From Pontederia crassipes (Eukaryota; Streptophyta; Magnoliopsida; Commelinales; Pontederiaceae), in the NCBI GenBank assembly GCA_030549335.1, contig CM060192.1, forward strand, positions 25,238,157-25,302,156: a DNA stretch of 64,000 nt, read 5' to 3'. The position numbers were made by a program, and so were the translations under genes. Below the pieces are notes generated by a model. It worked only from the letters and a program-made list of their open reading frames with translations, had not been told where the DNA came from and did not search any database. Below, in pieces: positions 21,991-32,715 of the stretch. Numbering within the stretch: position 1 is the stretch's first letter; each line of letters opens with the position of its first letter.

Positions 21991-23990
21991 ATGGAAGACC
22001 ACTGTCTTCAACCTGAGCAACTGGATTCTCTTGTACAGAAGGTAGCATCAGTTATTCATATATCAGACCCTCTGGAAGTATCTCTTGAAGCCCAAGAATC
22101 ATCTTTGTGGACAGAAGAAGAAGCAGGCATTCTTACGAGCCACATACTCTCAACTGAGACACAACACCCCAACGCTCCACTGGAAGACCAACCTGCAGAA
22201 TTTATGCAACAACCTAGCTCAAGGAAGCCAACAAAGCTAGAATTAAAGAAGCTTCCTCAAAATCTCAAGTATGAATTTCTAGGAGAGGACTCCACTTATC
22301 CAGTTATTGTGAGTGCAGATTTAAAGACAATTCAGCTTCAGCAACTATTGGATAAGCTGAAAGCCTACAAGCATGTCATCGGGTACACATTGGATGATCT
22401 TAAGGGAATTAATCCTGCTATATGCATGCATCGTATCCATATGGAAAAAGACCATAAACCCTCCATAGAGGGACAAAGAAAGCTTAATCCAGCAATGAAG
22501 GAGGTGGTGAAAAAAGAAGTGATTAAACCATTGGATGCAGGAATTATCTACCCAATATTAGACAGTCAGTGGCTAAGCCCCGTGCAGGTCGTGCCAAAAA
22601 AAGGTGGGATGACCGTAGTAAAGACAGAATCAGACAAATTCATTTCCACGAGGACGGTCACCGGATGGAGGATGTGTATCGACTTTAGGAAACTTAATAA
22701 AGCCACAAGGAAGGATCATTTTTCATTACCTTTCATTGACCAGATGTTGGAAAGACTGGCAAACCATTCTTATTTTTGTTACTTAGATGGATTTTCTGGA
22801 TTTCATCAAATTCCCATTCATCTATAAGATCAAGAAAAGACTACCTTTACTTGTCCCTATGGCACCTTTGCATACAGAAGGATGCCCTTCGGACTATGTA
22901 ATGCCCCAGCTAGCTTTCAAAGGTGCATGATGTCAATCTTCTCCGATTACATTGAAGAAATAATGGAGGTATTCATGGATGACTTTTCAGTATATGGCAC
23001 TTCCTTTGAGGTTTGTCTTCAGAATTTAGGAAAGGTGTTACAAAGATGTGCTGAATCTAATCCGGTGCTGAACTGGGAGAAATGCCACTTTATGGTACAA
23101 GAAGGTGTAGTCCTGGGGCATATTGTTTCAGGTCGAGGTATTGAAGTTGACAAAGCTAAGACAGAAGTTATTGAAAAATTACCTCCGCCTACTAATATCA
23201 AAGGAATTAGAAGCTTTCTTGGACATGCCGGGTTCTATCGCCGTTTCATCAAGAACTTTTCTCTAATTGCAAGACCTTTGACAAAACTCCTATCTAAGGA
23301 GGCAGAGTTCATATTTGATGAACACTTTTTAAAGGCTTTTGAGAATCTGAAAGCAGCTCTTACAACAGCTCCAATCATGCAACGACCTGACTGGTCCTTG
23401 TCATTTGAAATTATGTGTGATGCTAGTGATCAAGCTGTAGGAGCAGTATTGGGACAAAGGAAAGATAAAAAGCAACATGCAATCTACTACGCCAGCAAAA
23501 CTTTGGATGACTCACAAATCAATTATGCCACAACTGAAAAGGAGTTTCTAGCAGTAGTTTTTGCGATAGATAAATTCAGATCCTACCTAGTTGGCTCCAA
23601 AGTCATTGTGTATACTGATCATCAAGTTGTGCGATACCTAATTGCTAAAAAAGTTGCCGAGCCTAGACTGATCAGATGGATTCTTCTGTTACAGGAATTT
23701 GATTTAGAAATCAAGGATCGAAGGGGGACAGAAAACTTGGTAGCTGATCATCTCTCCCGACTTCAATTATCAAAAGGAGACGCTGACTCTGAAGGCTGCA
23801 GTGAAATCAACGACTCTTTTCCAGATGAACAATTATTTTTAATTCAGAAAACACAACTCCCTTGGTTTGCTGATTACGCCAATTACTTAGCTTCCAAAGT
23901 CTTACAACCGGATCTCTCTTACCAATAAAAGAAGAATTTTTTCTCCGATATCAAACATTACTTCTGGAATGAGCCATTTCTGTTCAAAAA
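21991..23990 (+). pseudogene. TE-C reverse transcriptase and RNase H, broken
   Basis: The first frame (21991-22827) runs through KLNPAMKEVVKKEV, VQVVPKKGGMTVV, GWRMCIDFRKLNKATRKDHF and DGFSGFHQIPIHL, then an in-frame TAA (22825-22827). The same frame goes on at 22882 with [16 protein letters not shown] and [11 protein letters not shown], so the catalytic pair DD is intact. RNase H follows with [42 protein letters not shown] and [10 protein letters not shown]. The frame ends at a TAA at 23926-23928, after which a frameshift leads into integrase. Compared with TE-D this copy is much better preserved. Confidence 0.93.
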
Positions 23991-25072
23991 ATGTGCAGAT
24001 GGATATTTCGTAGATGTGTACCAGAGGAAGAACAATCTGCTATATTACAGGAATGTCATGCATCCCCTTATGGTGGTCACGGAGGATATCAAAAAACAGC
24101 TGCTAAAGCTCTTCAAACATGTTTTTATTTGCCAACTCTATTCAAGGATGCAATCAATATTGTCAAATCTTGTGATGCCTGCCAAAGAACTGGAAATATA
24201 AGCCGAAGAAATGAGGCACCTCAACAACCTATACTCGAAGTAGAAATATTTGATGTGTGGGGAGTAGACTACATGGGACTTTCCCTCCTTCATGCGGGTA
24301 CAAATTCATACTTCTAGCTATTGATTATGTCTCAAAATGGATTGAAGACATTCCTACAATCTCAGCAGACTCGAAGTCAGTTGTCAAACTTTTCAAGGAC
24401 ATAATATTTCGAAGGTTTGGTATGCCAAGATTGATTATTAGTGACGGGGGATCACACTTTATTGAACGGAGTTTTGAAAAATTGTTGTTCAAATATGGGG
24501 TCAAGCATAGGATCTCTACTGCCTATCACCCTCAAACCAATGGACAAGCAGAAGTCTCGAACAGAGAAATCAAACTAATTCTCGAGAAAACTATTTCAAT
24601 AACAAGGAAGGACTGGAGTCTGAAACTTAATGAAGCATTGTGGGCATATCGGACTGCGCACAAGACACCAATTGGAACAACACCATTCAGACTGATCTAT
24701 GGTAAACACTGTCACCTACCGGTTGAATTAGAATATAAGGCTTTTTGGGCAATCAAAATGTTGAATTATGATTTCCAAGCAGCTTCTGAAAAACATCTTT
24801 TGCAACTCAATGAGCTAGATGAATTGAGATTAGATGCTTATAACAACTCCCGCATATATAAGGAAAGAACGAAGAAATGGCATGATATGCATATATTGAG
24901 AAAGAATTTTAAAGAGGGCGACCAGGTTCTGTTATTTAACTCCCGACTACGACTTTTTCTTGGGAAGTTAAGAACGCGATGGTCTGGACTGTTCACCATC
25001 GAAAAAATTTACTCCCATGGTGCAGCAAAAATAGTAATTCAGAAACTTTTAAGGTCAATGGGCAAAGACTGA
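23991..25072 (+). pseudogene. TE-C integrase, frameshifted
   Basis: The first frame (23991-24317) has the zinc-binding HHCC region: [14 protein letters not shown] and [10 protein letters not shown]. After a frameshift near 24290 the core (24257-25072) holds all three catalytic acids: [20 protein letters not shown] and [21 protein letters not shown] and [19 protein letters not shown] are typical of Ty3/gypsy. The C-terminal part has [14 protein letters not shown] and [16 protein letters not shown]. No chromodomain is present, as expected for an Athila-type element. The final frame ends at 25072, a few residues before the block conserved with TE-D. Confidence 0.93.
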
Positions 25073-25377
25073 AACGTTACAATCCAGGCGTAGTAAAGTT
25101 CGAAGAAGTGCTCTATCTGCAATCAGAATGTTAGAAGAAATAAGATCGAGCCAACGACATTAAAAAAAGGCGCTACAGGGAGGCAACCCAACCAAATAAA
25201 TGGTCAACAGCCACGTCAGCATCCGCATGGTCAGAAATATCAGAAAAATCACCTAAAAGTACACATTTGAGATCTAGTTGAGAATCCCAACAGAATCTAA
25301 CACCATATCCACCCAAATATCCACTTTTCTGAGTCCCACTCAAACTCCCTCTCACGTCGCTTCATTTTCTACCCAAC
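25073..25377 (+). other. TE-C spacer after integrase, with a block conserved in TE-D
   Basis: Positions 25146-25192 read GATCGAGCCAACGACATT, then AAAGGCGCTACAGGGAGGC and AACCCAA; TE-D has the same block at 38938-38986, directly after its pol stop. The rest has no frame. The last 19 bases (25359-25377) are the left target duplication of TE-E. Confidence 0.7.
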
Positions 25378-25406
25378 AACAACAACAACAACAAAGCCTT
25401 ATCCCA

Positions 25407-27203
25407 CTAGGTGGGGTCGGCTACATGGATCATACGACGCCATTCCACTCTATTAGTAACCAAACCTTTCGGTATATTATTCACCAATAGATCTTGCTCT
25501 ATTAGTTCGCCAAGTGTCCGCCTTGGCCTCCCTCTCCCTCTTTTAATCGGACTCCAGATTATTTGATCTACTCTTCTTACTGGCGCATCTAATGGTCTTC
25601 TCTGAACATGACCAAACCATCTCAAACGATTCTCTACCATTTTCTCACTAATAGGAGCCACTCCGACTCGTTCACGTATATGATCATTCCTAATCTTATC
25701 TAATCTTGTATGACCACACATCCATCTCAACATCCTCATTTCGGCTACCCCCACTTTACGTTCATGTTGTCCCTTCATAGCCCAACATTCGCTACCATAT
25801 AACACTGCTGGCCTTATAGCAGTACGATAGAATTTTCCTTTAACTTTATTGGGTACTTTTCTATCACAAAGAACTCCAGTGGCTTTCCTCCACTTACACC
25901 AACCAGCTTGAATTCTATGATTAACATCGTCATCAATCTCACCATCTTGTCTTACAATTGATCCTAAATATTTAAACTTTGTCACTTGAGGGATTATATC
26001 CTCCCCTAACCTAACTTTCAAATCGTCTCTAAGTTGTTTATTTGTGAAATTGCTATGCATATATTCTGTTTTATTCCTACTTAAACGAAAACCCTTTGAC
26101 TCCAACGTATTTCTCCATATTTCCAATTTTGTATTAATCTCTTCTCTTGAATCCGCTAAAAGTACTATATCATCCGCAAATAGCATGCACTTAGGTACCT
26201 CCTCTGTGATACTCTCGGTTATAGCATCGATAACTAAGTTAAATAGATACGGGCTTAAAGCTGATCCTTGATGTAGGCCAATTCCTATAGGAAATTCATT
26301 TGTCACACCTCCGGGTGTCCTAACCCTAGTCAATGCCCCATCGTACATATCTTGTATTACCTTAATGTAGGCAACATTCACCCTCTTCTTTTGCAAGGCT
26401 TTCCAAAGTACATCCCTTGGTACCCGATCATACGCCTTCTCTAAGTCAATGAAAGCCATATGTAAGTCTCTTCTCCTACTTCGATACTTCTCCATCATCC
26501 CCCTTAGTAAATAAATCGCCTCTGTAGTGGATCTTCCTGGCATGAACCCAAATTGTCTCTCAGAAATACTAGTCTCCATTCTCAATCTATGCTCAATCAC
26601 TTTTTCCCATAATTTCATAGTGTGACTCATAAGTTTAATCCCTCTATAATTTGCACAATTCTGAATATCCCCTTTATTTTTGTAAATAGGAACTAATGTA
26701 CTTAATCTCCAATCATCAGGCATCTTTTTCGACCGTAAAATCTCATTAAATAGTTTACATAGCCACAACACACCTTTTTCTCCTAAACATTTCCAAACTT
26801 CAATCGGTATACCATCCGGTCCAACGGCTTTACCATTCTCCATTTTCTTAAGAGCTTCGCTAACCTCCGAGACTCTAATTCTACGATAAAATGACCTATT
26901 AAGCTCACATTCGCTAACTGTCAAGTCCTCCAAATCACAACGCGAACCTTCACATCCATCATTAAATAGCTTATAGAAATACTCTTCCCATCTGTTCTTA
27001 ATATCTCCTTCAGTAACTAAAACCTTGCCAACTTCATTTTTTATGCATCTTACTTGATCCAAATCTCTCGACTCCTTCTCTTTGTTCCTTGCAATCTTGT
27101 AAATCCTTTGTTCACCCGCCTTTGTCCCTAACTCCTTATAAAACCCCTCATATGCTTTAGCACGAGCATCACTAACTGCCTTCTTAGCCTCCCTTTTCGC
27201 CAA
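25407..27203 (-). CDS. TE-E reverse transcriptase part of the LINE polyprotein
   Basis: A 598-residue frame. It copies the LINE RNA into DNA at the nicked target. Motifs in order: GKAVGPDGIPIEVWK, LVPIYKNKGDIQNCANYRGI, RQFGFMPGRSTTEAIYLL, MAFIDLEKAYDRVPRD, GLHQGSALSPYLFNLVID, and the catalytic MLFADDIVLLADS near 26160-26185. The C-terminal region has FKYLGSIVRQDGEIDDDVNHR, shortened here to FKYLGSIV, and a RLRWFGHVQRR motif. The frame stops at 25407, only some 13 bases before the (CAA)n tail. It is in the same frame as the endonuclease part (27216-28496) and is cut from it by one TGA, so the true protein would be a single product; the ATG at 27203 is just the first one after the stop. Confidence 0.93.
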   Translation of the reverse strand: MAKREAKKAVSDARAKAYEGFYKELGTKAGEQRIYKIARNKEKESRDLDQVRCIKNEVGKVLVTEGDIKNRWEEYFYKLFNDGCEGSRCDLEDLTVSECELNRSFYRRIRVSEVSEALKKMENGKAVGPDGIPIEVWKCLGEKGVLWLCKLFNEILRSKKMPDDWRLSTLVPIYKNKGDIQNCANYRGIKLMSHTMKLWEKVIEHRLRMETSISERQFGFMPGRSTTEAIYLLRGMMEKYRSRRRDLHMAFIDLEKAYDRVPRDVLWKALQKKRVNVAYIKVIQDMYDGALTRVRTPGGVTNEFPIGIGLHQGSALSPYLFNLVIDAITESITEEVPKCMLFADDIVLLADSREEINTKLEIWRNTLESKGFRLSRNKTEYMHSNFTNKQLRDDLKVRLGEDIIPQVTKFKYLGSIVRQDGEIDDDVNHRIQAGWCKWRKATGVLCDRKVPNKVKGKFYRTAIRPAVLYGSECWAMKGQHERKVGVAEMRMLRWMCGHTRLDKIRNDHIRERVGVAPISEKMVENRLRWFGHVQRRPLDAPVRRVDQIIWSPIKRGRGRPRRTLGELIEQDLLVNNIPKGLVTNRVEWRRMIHVADPT

Positions 27204-27215
27204 ACGATACTTTTC

Positions 27216-28496
27216 TCAATTGTCAGAACTATTGTCCAAGTGTATCGCCTTGAAACAATTCTTCTTATTACGCACCTTTTCTTGGACCTCCTCATTCCAC
27301 CACCAAGTCTCCTTATCTCGTGGTCCAAAACCTTTTGATTCTCCTAAAATGGCTTTAGCAACCATTTCAACATTTTTTGCCACATTCTTCCACATGATAC
27401 TAGCATCTCCTTCTAACTCCCACACACTTTCCTCTAATAACTTACTTCTAAAAGTCTCTCGCTTCTCCCCCTTTAACTGCCACCACTTGATCTTTCGATC
27501 AAAAACTGTTCGGGATTTTGGTTTTATACATTTTATTTGCATATCAAGAACTAACAATCTATGTTGTGTAGTCACCCCATGCCCAGGAATTACTTTGCAA
27601 TTAGTGCAACGTCTTTTATCAGTATTTCTTATCAAGAAAAAATCGATTTGAGACCTATGAGTTCCACTTTTGTATGTGATTAAATGTTCCTCTCTCTTCC
27701 TAAAACAAGTGTTGATAATCTTAAGGTCGTATGCTAAAGAAAAATCAATAATAGTTTGTCCTTCCTCATTCAACTCCCCAAAACCAAAACCACCATGAAC
27801 CCTTGCATGTGGTCCTGCCTCTTTACCAACATGTCCATTAAGGTCTCCCCCAATATAAACTTTCTCGGTTGTTGGTATACTTTCAATCAAACCCTCCATA
27901 TCTGCCCAAAACTTCTCCTTGAGATGTGATTCTGCTCCTACTTGGGGTGCATATGCACTAATAATGTTCATAGTCTCCTTTCCAACAATTACTTTCACGG
28001 ATATGATTCGATCCTCAATCCTTTTAACTTCCACAACATTCTTCCTCCATTCTGCATCCGCGATAATACCAACACCATTCCTTCCATTTACCTTACCTGT
28101 GTACCAAAGTTTGGAACCATTTAACCTAATCTCTTTACTTCCCTCTCCTACCCATCTAGTTTCTTGCAAGCATAAGATACTAATCTTACGCTGGTCCATT
28201 ACTTGTGCCACCTCGAGGCGCTTCCCATTCAACGTCCCAATGTTCCAAGAACCTAATCTGACCTTAGTCTCATGAACTAGCTTCTTTAACCGCCTCCGTC
28301 CATTAGAGTGCGGTAGCCCTTGCTCATTTAACACTGCATTCAGGCGAGGATGCAGCGGCTCTTGCTCTCTTATCACTGTACCCGAGCTGTACAGCGCGTT
28401 ACTTACGGGTAACGACCTAGCATTAACACAATATATTCGTTGATCCATGTTCATAAGATTCGACATGATTTTATGTTGGCTGTCGGGGCCTAACAC
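27216..28496 (-). CDS. TE-E apurinic-type endonuclease part of the LINE polyprotein
   Basis: A 426-residue frame from the ATG at 28496 to TGA at 27216-27218. It would nick the target DNA. Motifs of the exonuclease-endonuclease-phosphatase fold are all visible: SWNIGTLNGKRLEVAQ, LCLQETRWVG with the catalytic E, GVGIIA, NIISAYAPQVG, YIGGDLNGHVG, SQIDFFLIR and GHGVTTQHRLLVLDM with the final catalytic H. The stop lies in the stretch SSDN-stop-EKYRLAKR, directly before the reverse transcriptase part, and one base change explains it. Upstream of the ATG there is a 53-bp GC-rich 5' leader. Confidence 0.92.
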   Translation of the reverse strand: MLGPDSQHKIMSNLMNMDQRIYCVNARSLPVSNALYSSGTVIREQEPLHPRLNAVLNEQGLPHSNGRRRLKKLVHETKVRLGSWNIGTLNGKRLEVAQVMDQRKISILCLQETRWVGEGSKEIRLNGSKLWYTGKVNGRNGVGIIADAEWRKNVVEVKRIEDRIISVKVIVGKETMNIISAYAPQVGAESHLKEKFWADMEGLIESIPTTEKVYIGGDLNGHVGKEAGPHARVHGGFGFGELNEEGQTIIDFSLAYDLKIINTCFRKREEHLITYKSGTHRSQIDFFLIRNTDKRRCTNCKVIPGHGVTTQHRLLVLDMQIKCIKPKSRTVFDRKIKWWQLKGEKRETFRSKLLEESVWELEGDASIMWKNVAKNVEMVAKAILGESKGFGPRDKETWWWNEEVQEKVRNKKNCFKAIHLDNSSDN

Positions 28497-28568
28497 AACC
28501 CTCCTCCTTTATCCGGGCTTGGGACCGGCTATAAAATATAGGCGGAGTTGCTTCATTTTCTACCCAAC

Positions 28569-28697
28569 TGACTAAAATCTCTCGTCCCTTCCCCAACACC
28601 CAGCATCTCTCGGCCAGTTCCTGAAATCCCTAAACGCACTTCATCACCCTCCGAGAAACCCCCGGCTATCCTCCACCCCTTCCGATCAACCGGCAAC
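28569..28697 (+). other. TE-C spacer between TE-E and the extra gene
   Basis: Short untranslated stretch of TE-C; no feature seen apart from its CT- and C-rich composition. Confidence 0.4.
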
Positions 28698-30078
28698 ATG
28701 AAAAGAACCTGCACATCATCCGAGTCCCAGACTAACAGCTCGTCGGAGTCTATCAGACGACGGCTTCGTCCAGACGGCCTTCTGCAACCTACAGCCAACC
28801 TACGACCGCCCACAGACGACAACGAAGCTCAGCGTCTTCTGAATACAAGGTTCAGAAACTTTTCTTCTACCCGCTTCCTAGACTTCTCTACTCTTGAAAC
28901 TCTCGGGTTATTTGAAGATGTCAGGACCATACTCCATCGCTCCCGCCTCCTCCCTTTCTTTATGAAATGTTGGGACCTCTACAGAGAGGTATCAATAGAG
29001 TTTTTAGGAACCCTGTATCACACCGGTTTTGACGAAGATGGAGTCCCTGATCATATCGAGTTTCGACTATGTAATCACAAACTCGCAATGGGACTAGACA
29101 CCCTAACTCGTTTTCTAAATCTTCCCAACGTTGGCCATCAACTCCCCATCCTCTTTTCCCACATTCGAAGTTTGGTATCAACTTACCGGCCGACGAACCG
29201 ACAACACGTTACATCTCGTCGGTCGTGAATTGAAGAACCCTATTCTTCGATATCTCCATATCCTCCTCACCAACACAATCTTAATCCGTCCCAATGACTA
29301 TGAGCGTGATCTCGTCTCCGCGGATGAACTCTTCATTCTCTGGTGTTTGCTATCAAACACCGAGATTAACCTTGCATCATTCTTCCTTCAAAGTTTGATC
29401 AAGGAGTCGACTCGTGAAATCAGTCCAATTCTTTGTAGCAACCTCATTACACCCCTGGCTGAACACTATGTGTGATTGGCAGACACCACCCCTATACCCG
29501 CTACACTAATAGATTTAGATTTTTTGATCAAGGAAGGAGTCCTTCTCCTAGTTAACGGCCAAAACTTTTGGCGCCAATCCAATCCATCTGCTCTCATTCA
29601 ACCCCCTGATCCTCGACACACTTCAATTCTAGAAGGCCGGAACCGGTGGATGAACGATTTCATCCAGGTCACACGACCTATTCCCACATTACCCCCACTA
29701 TTTTTGGATTTCAAAGAAACTTCTTAATTCCCCCCTGGCCGCAGAACCCCTCCAAGGTGCATTGTCGCTTCCTCCTCGTCAGTTCCGGATGGCACCCCTC
29801 CTCTACCACTCACCACAACAAACAAAGTAGACCTCATCCTGGAACAACTGGCAAAACTCGCAGAAACCACTACTTGTAATTACCAGGACGTACAAGCATT
29901 GAAGGACCATCTCCACCGACTGGAGCAGCAAAACCTGATGCACCAGCAGAAAATTCAAGGAGTAGAAGAGGTGCAGAATTCCATTCTAACGACCCTCAGT
30001 GACATCCAACAGGTCACTGAACGCATCCTTGAACTTCAACCAACTCCGGGTCCCTCTTCCTGGCATAATCGACACTGA
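28698..30078 (+). pseudogene. TE-C extra gene in the envelope position (ATHILA ORF-like), broken
   Basis: The gene starts at the ATG at 28698 (176-residue frame). A serine- and arginine-rich N-terminus is followed by SRLLPFFMKCW and VSIEFLGTLY. A frameshift at about 29150 moves the reading to the frame from 29131, with LKNPILRYLHILLTNT, ADELFILWCLLSN, FFLQSLIKEST and LITPLAEHY; TGA at 29473-29475 interrupts it. A third frame (about 29750-30078) is coiled-coil-like with DHLHRLEQQNLMHQQK and ends at TGA 30076-30078. TE-D carries the same gene. It matches what is known as the Arabidopsis ATHILA ORF-1 type of plant retrotransposon protein. I see no signal peptide or membrane segment; its function is unknown. 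Confidence 0.78.
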
Positions 30079-30095
30079 GGACAGAGTCGATTTTA

Positions 30096-30114
30096 GGCTT
30101 GGGGGAGAGGGCAA
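30096..30114 (+). other. TE-C second, internal polypurine-like tract
   Basis: GGCTTGGGGGAGAGGGCAA follows the extra gene by 18 bases, after a GAGGACAG motif. TE-D has the equivalent at 41395-41413. It repeats the form of the terminal tract at 31033-31043. Confidence 0.55.
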
Positions 30115-31002
30115 CATGGTACATTTCTACTCTTTACTTAGCTTCAATCCTTATAAATTTTTACATTCGATGTTGTAATGTCCATAGATTATTTATCACT
30201 ATTCGAGTCCAATTCAAGTCTTGCCTTTATTTTGACTCTAAAATGGATGGAATACATTATATGACAGTTGGTATACTCCAATGCCATTAGTCTTCTTGCT
30301 TTAATTGACTCAATCATTCAGATGCATTTGAATTAAATTTAGCTGAAAATCTCTTTTGTGGGTAACACTAGCCGACATTCATAGATTGAATTGACAATAT
30401 ATTATGTCTAAGGGGAGTCAAGGTTCTTGCGGCCATGTTAAATATGAAAACTTGACTTGTTGGGCTAAGGGATCTAAACTTTACATTAGTTTGAACTATT
30501 GCTCACTTCATGAACAAGATAGAAAAATAAGAAAAAGTAAAAGTAAAAAGTTGCATGCATGCATAGAAAAAAGGAAGAGAGCAAAACTTCCAAAGGAATC
30601 TCTCTTCAATGCAAATAAAGAAAAAAAAATTAGGAGAGCAAAACTTCCAAAGGAATCTCTCCTAAAGAAAGCATAAATAAAAATCAGGCCTTGACCTGTT
30701 TACTTGCATTTCATGAATAAAAGTCAGGTGCTAAACCTGTTTAATAAATGGAAAACCTGTTCATGAAGAGATTTGTAGTTCAACCTCTTTGTAAAGTTGA
30801 CCACCCCTGAAATTCAACTTGTTTTTGCTAGTACTTCTTTCATGGCTTAAATTTGCTTTAGCTCTGTGATTCCCTAGCTAGAAACTCAAGTGTTTGAAAG
30901 GAATGAAGTGTTGGCAAAGTGAGAAACTTATTGGACTCAATTCAGCTGACTATTAATTCATTTGTGGACTTTTAATTCAAGTTTGTCCTTAATTTTTGAA
31001 TG
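30115..31002 (+). other. TE-C 3' noncoding region with short direct repeats
   Basis: A copy of GAGAGCAAAACTTCCAAAGG appears at about 30575 and again at about 30634, about 59 bp apart, each followed by AATCTCTC. Further on, two weaker copies of AATAAAAxTCAGG...CCTGTTTA lie near 30676 and 30716. The 90-residue frame at 30404-30676 is low-complexity Lys-rich sequence spanning these repeats and is not supported as a gene. Confidence 0.55.
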
Positions 31003-31043
31003 TTTTGCTTGAGGACAAGCAAAAAGCTAAGCTTGGGGGAATT
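31003..31043 (+). other. TE-C terminal hairpin and polypurine tract
   Basis: A perfect 9-bp stem TTTTGCTTG / CAAGCAAAA with loop AGGA occupies 31003-31024, followed by the polypurine tract TTGGGGGAATT that ends directly at the 3' LTR. TE-D has the same pair at 42515-42553. The tract primes plus-strand synthesis; the role of the hairpin is unknown. Confidence 0.8.
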
Positions 31044-32134
31044 TGATCACCTCCTTTTGTACTTATAATTTCTACAATTAAATTCACAATTTTACAAAAA
31101 AGACAGATGTATTTCAAATATTTTGATCAATTTTTAGTGAAAGAGTTGAACGAGTAAAAGAGGGGACTAACCACTTTTTGAAATTTGAATTTTGAATAGG
31201 GATGAAAGATAAAAGAAGGAGGAAAACTAGAAGAGAAGGGGAGGAGAAGAAAGGGGGAAGAAACAGGAGAGGACGAGGCGAGAAGGAGAAGATGCAGAAC
31301 TAAAGAGACTTTTTGATCCCCTCGGAATGAAACTTTGTAGATGCTTACTATTATTCTGATTTACTGATACTATTACTTTGATTCCTTGCTTCTTGTTTAC
31401 GTGATGCATGGCCATAAGAATTTCTGACTGATTTTAATCGGATCGAGAGATCGATTGTTTTGGTTTAACCTAATTTCACCCGAGAGGGGAATTTGGTTAC
31501 AACAATTGTTGTGCTTTTTCATAAGCTGCTGATTTGTATTTATCAAAAAGATCGAGAGATCTATTATCCCGATGGTTAAGAGATGAGAATCCTTACAATC
31601 GTGTGAGGAATAAATTCTGTATTTTTGATCGTTTGATTAAGATCAAGAGCATTAATTACAAAAGATCGAGAGATTAAATTCGTTCTGATTAAAGACGAGA
31701 GTCATATTAATCGGAAGTCTTAATTCAATGGTTAGGACCCCTGCTATCCCTGATCTCTATATATATATATTGATAGGATAGAAGGGAATCTAGAATTTAG
31801 TAAATCAGACACGATTATTGTCATAGCATCGACTAGTTTATTCCAAGGGAATCTCTTCCTTCAATTGCTCAATTCCTTTCTTGCATTCCTTTACTATTCT
31901 AAATCCATACTCAATTACCTTTATGCTTTATTCTTTTATAACTTTGTGACAGTTTTTGGATATAAGTGAACCAAGTAATTGATCTAAATCAACGGGGTTA
32001 CGACACTCAGGGTTTCTACTCGACCTGTAAACTTGCAGTTGCGTAAACTCTTGAGTAAAATTTAAAACGTGGCTAGAATTTCCCTTTTTTATGTGATAAA
32101 TCCGCAACTTCACAACTACGATAAGTTCACGTCA
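31044..32134 (+). repeat. TE-C 3' LTR
   Basis: Partner of 18508-19596. Followed directly by the target duplication GTGAA at 32135-32139. Confidence 0.95.
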
Positions 32135-32203
32135 GTGAACAAACGGGCACCTCAGTGGAATGCTCGATCGCTTGGGACGCTTTGGGATGCTTTTGTGGGT
32201 TGC
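32135..32203 (-). repeat. TE-B 5' LTR, piece 2
   Basis: After the GTGAA duplication the TE-B LTR continues with CAAACGGGCACCTC, matching 13453 and onward in the left LTR, and stops at GTTGC, the left target duplication of TE-D. Own length outside the duplication is 64 bp. Confidence 0.88.
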
Positions 32204-32374
32204 TAATAATTGAGTATTTATGCATTAATATTGATATAATTATCAACTTATTAAAGTTATTCTTCTGCTTATTTGATTATATATGTTGAAGATTTTGGAG
32301 TCTACACCATTTCTTTACATGTTTCAGGGACTTTCGAATATCGACAGAAAGGCTTAAAAGCACCACAAAATGGG

Positions 32375-32660
32375 AACAATACGGCTAGCCCGTATTGTTA
32401 TCAGGATCAACCGTATTTGATGTCGCCAGGTCGTATCACACTCGCACTTGAAAATATGGTCCGACCGTATTGAAGGACAACAGACCGTATCAACAGACGA
32501 TAGTCGTATTACATTCGCATTGGAAAATACGATCTGCCCATATTGGAGACGTCGTGCCCGTATCGGAGTGACCCAAACTGTATCATCTTGGAGAAGATAT
32601 GACCAGACCGTAACGCCTCATCCTAGGCCGTATTGGACCTATTTTGGTTGTATTGGGCTA
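32375..32660 (+). repeat. CGTATTG word cluster in the TE-D LTR
   Basis: The word CCGTATTG or a close variant (CCGTATC, TCGTATT, CCATATTG) recurs roughly every 15-35 bp, often as part of a partly inverted pair. A second cluster of the same word family lies inside the element at 39120-39530. Confidence 0.7.
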
Positions 32661-32707
32661 ATTTTTGTGGTATTTTGGGCATTCTTGTAATTCTAATTCG
32701 AGGGGAC

Positions 32708-32715
32708 TATAAAAG
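32708..32715 (+). promoter_or_regulatory. TE-D LTR TATA box
   Basis: GGGGACTATAAAAGGGA, conserved in the 3' LTR at 43030-43037. Likely core promoter. Confidence 0.65.

Larger units (their letters stand above)
25378..28549 (-). mobile_element. TE-E: RTE-type LINE, almost intact, inserted in TE-C
   Basis: A full-length non-LTR element of about 3.17 kb on the minus strand. It ends in (TTG)n in element orientation (25378-25393), the usual tail of RTE LINEs, and is flanked by a 19-bp duplication GCTTCATTTTCTACCCAAC at 25359-25377 and 28550-28568. It encodes an endonuclease-reverse transcriptase. The only obvious damage is one in-frame TGA at 27216-27218. TE-F is a truncated copy of the same family. 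Confidence 0.95.
18508..32134 (+). mobile_element. TE-C: Athila-like Ty3/gypsy element with extra 3' gene, complete with both LTRs
   Basis: LTRs at 18508-19596 and 31044-32134 begin TGATCACCTCC and end GTCA. A perfect 5-bp target duplication GTGAA lies at 18503-18507 and 32135-32139. Between them are primer site, gag, protease, reverse transcriptase-RNase H, integrase, an extra gene in the envelope position, and a polypurine tract. A LINE (TE-E) sits between integrase and the extra gene. By hand I count about 39 differences between the LTRs over about 1,090 positions (roughly 3.6 per cent). Stops and frameshifts in all genes show it cannot move on its own. Confidence 0.95.

Noticed and set aside
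27128..27328. Separate 66-residue protein across the LINE stop
   Set aside because: It is in another frame over the endonuclease-reverse transcriptase junction; the two large frames on either side are in register and explain the sequence.
28698..30078. Calling the extra gene a true envelope glycoprotein
   Set aside because: Position fits, but no signal peptide, no membrane helix and no cysteine-rich ectodomain are visible in TE-C or TE-D.
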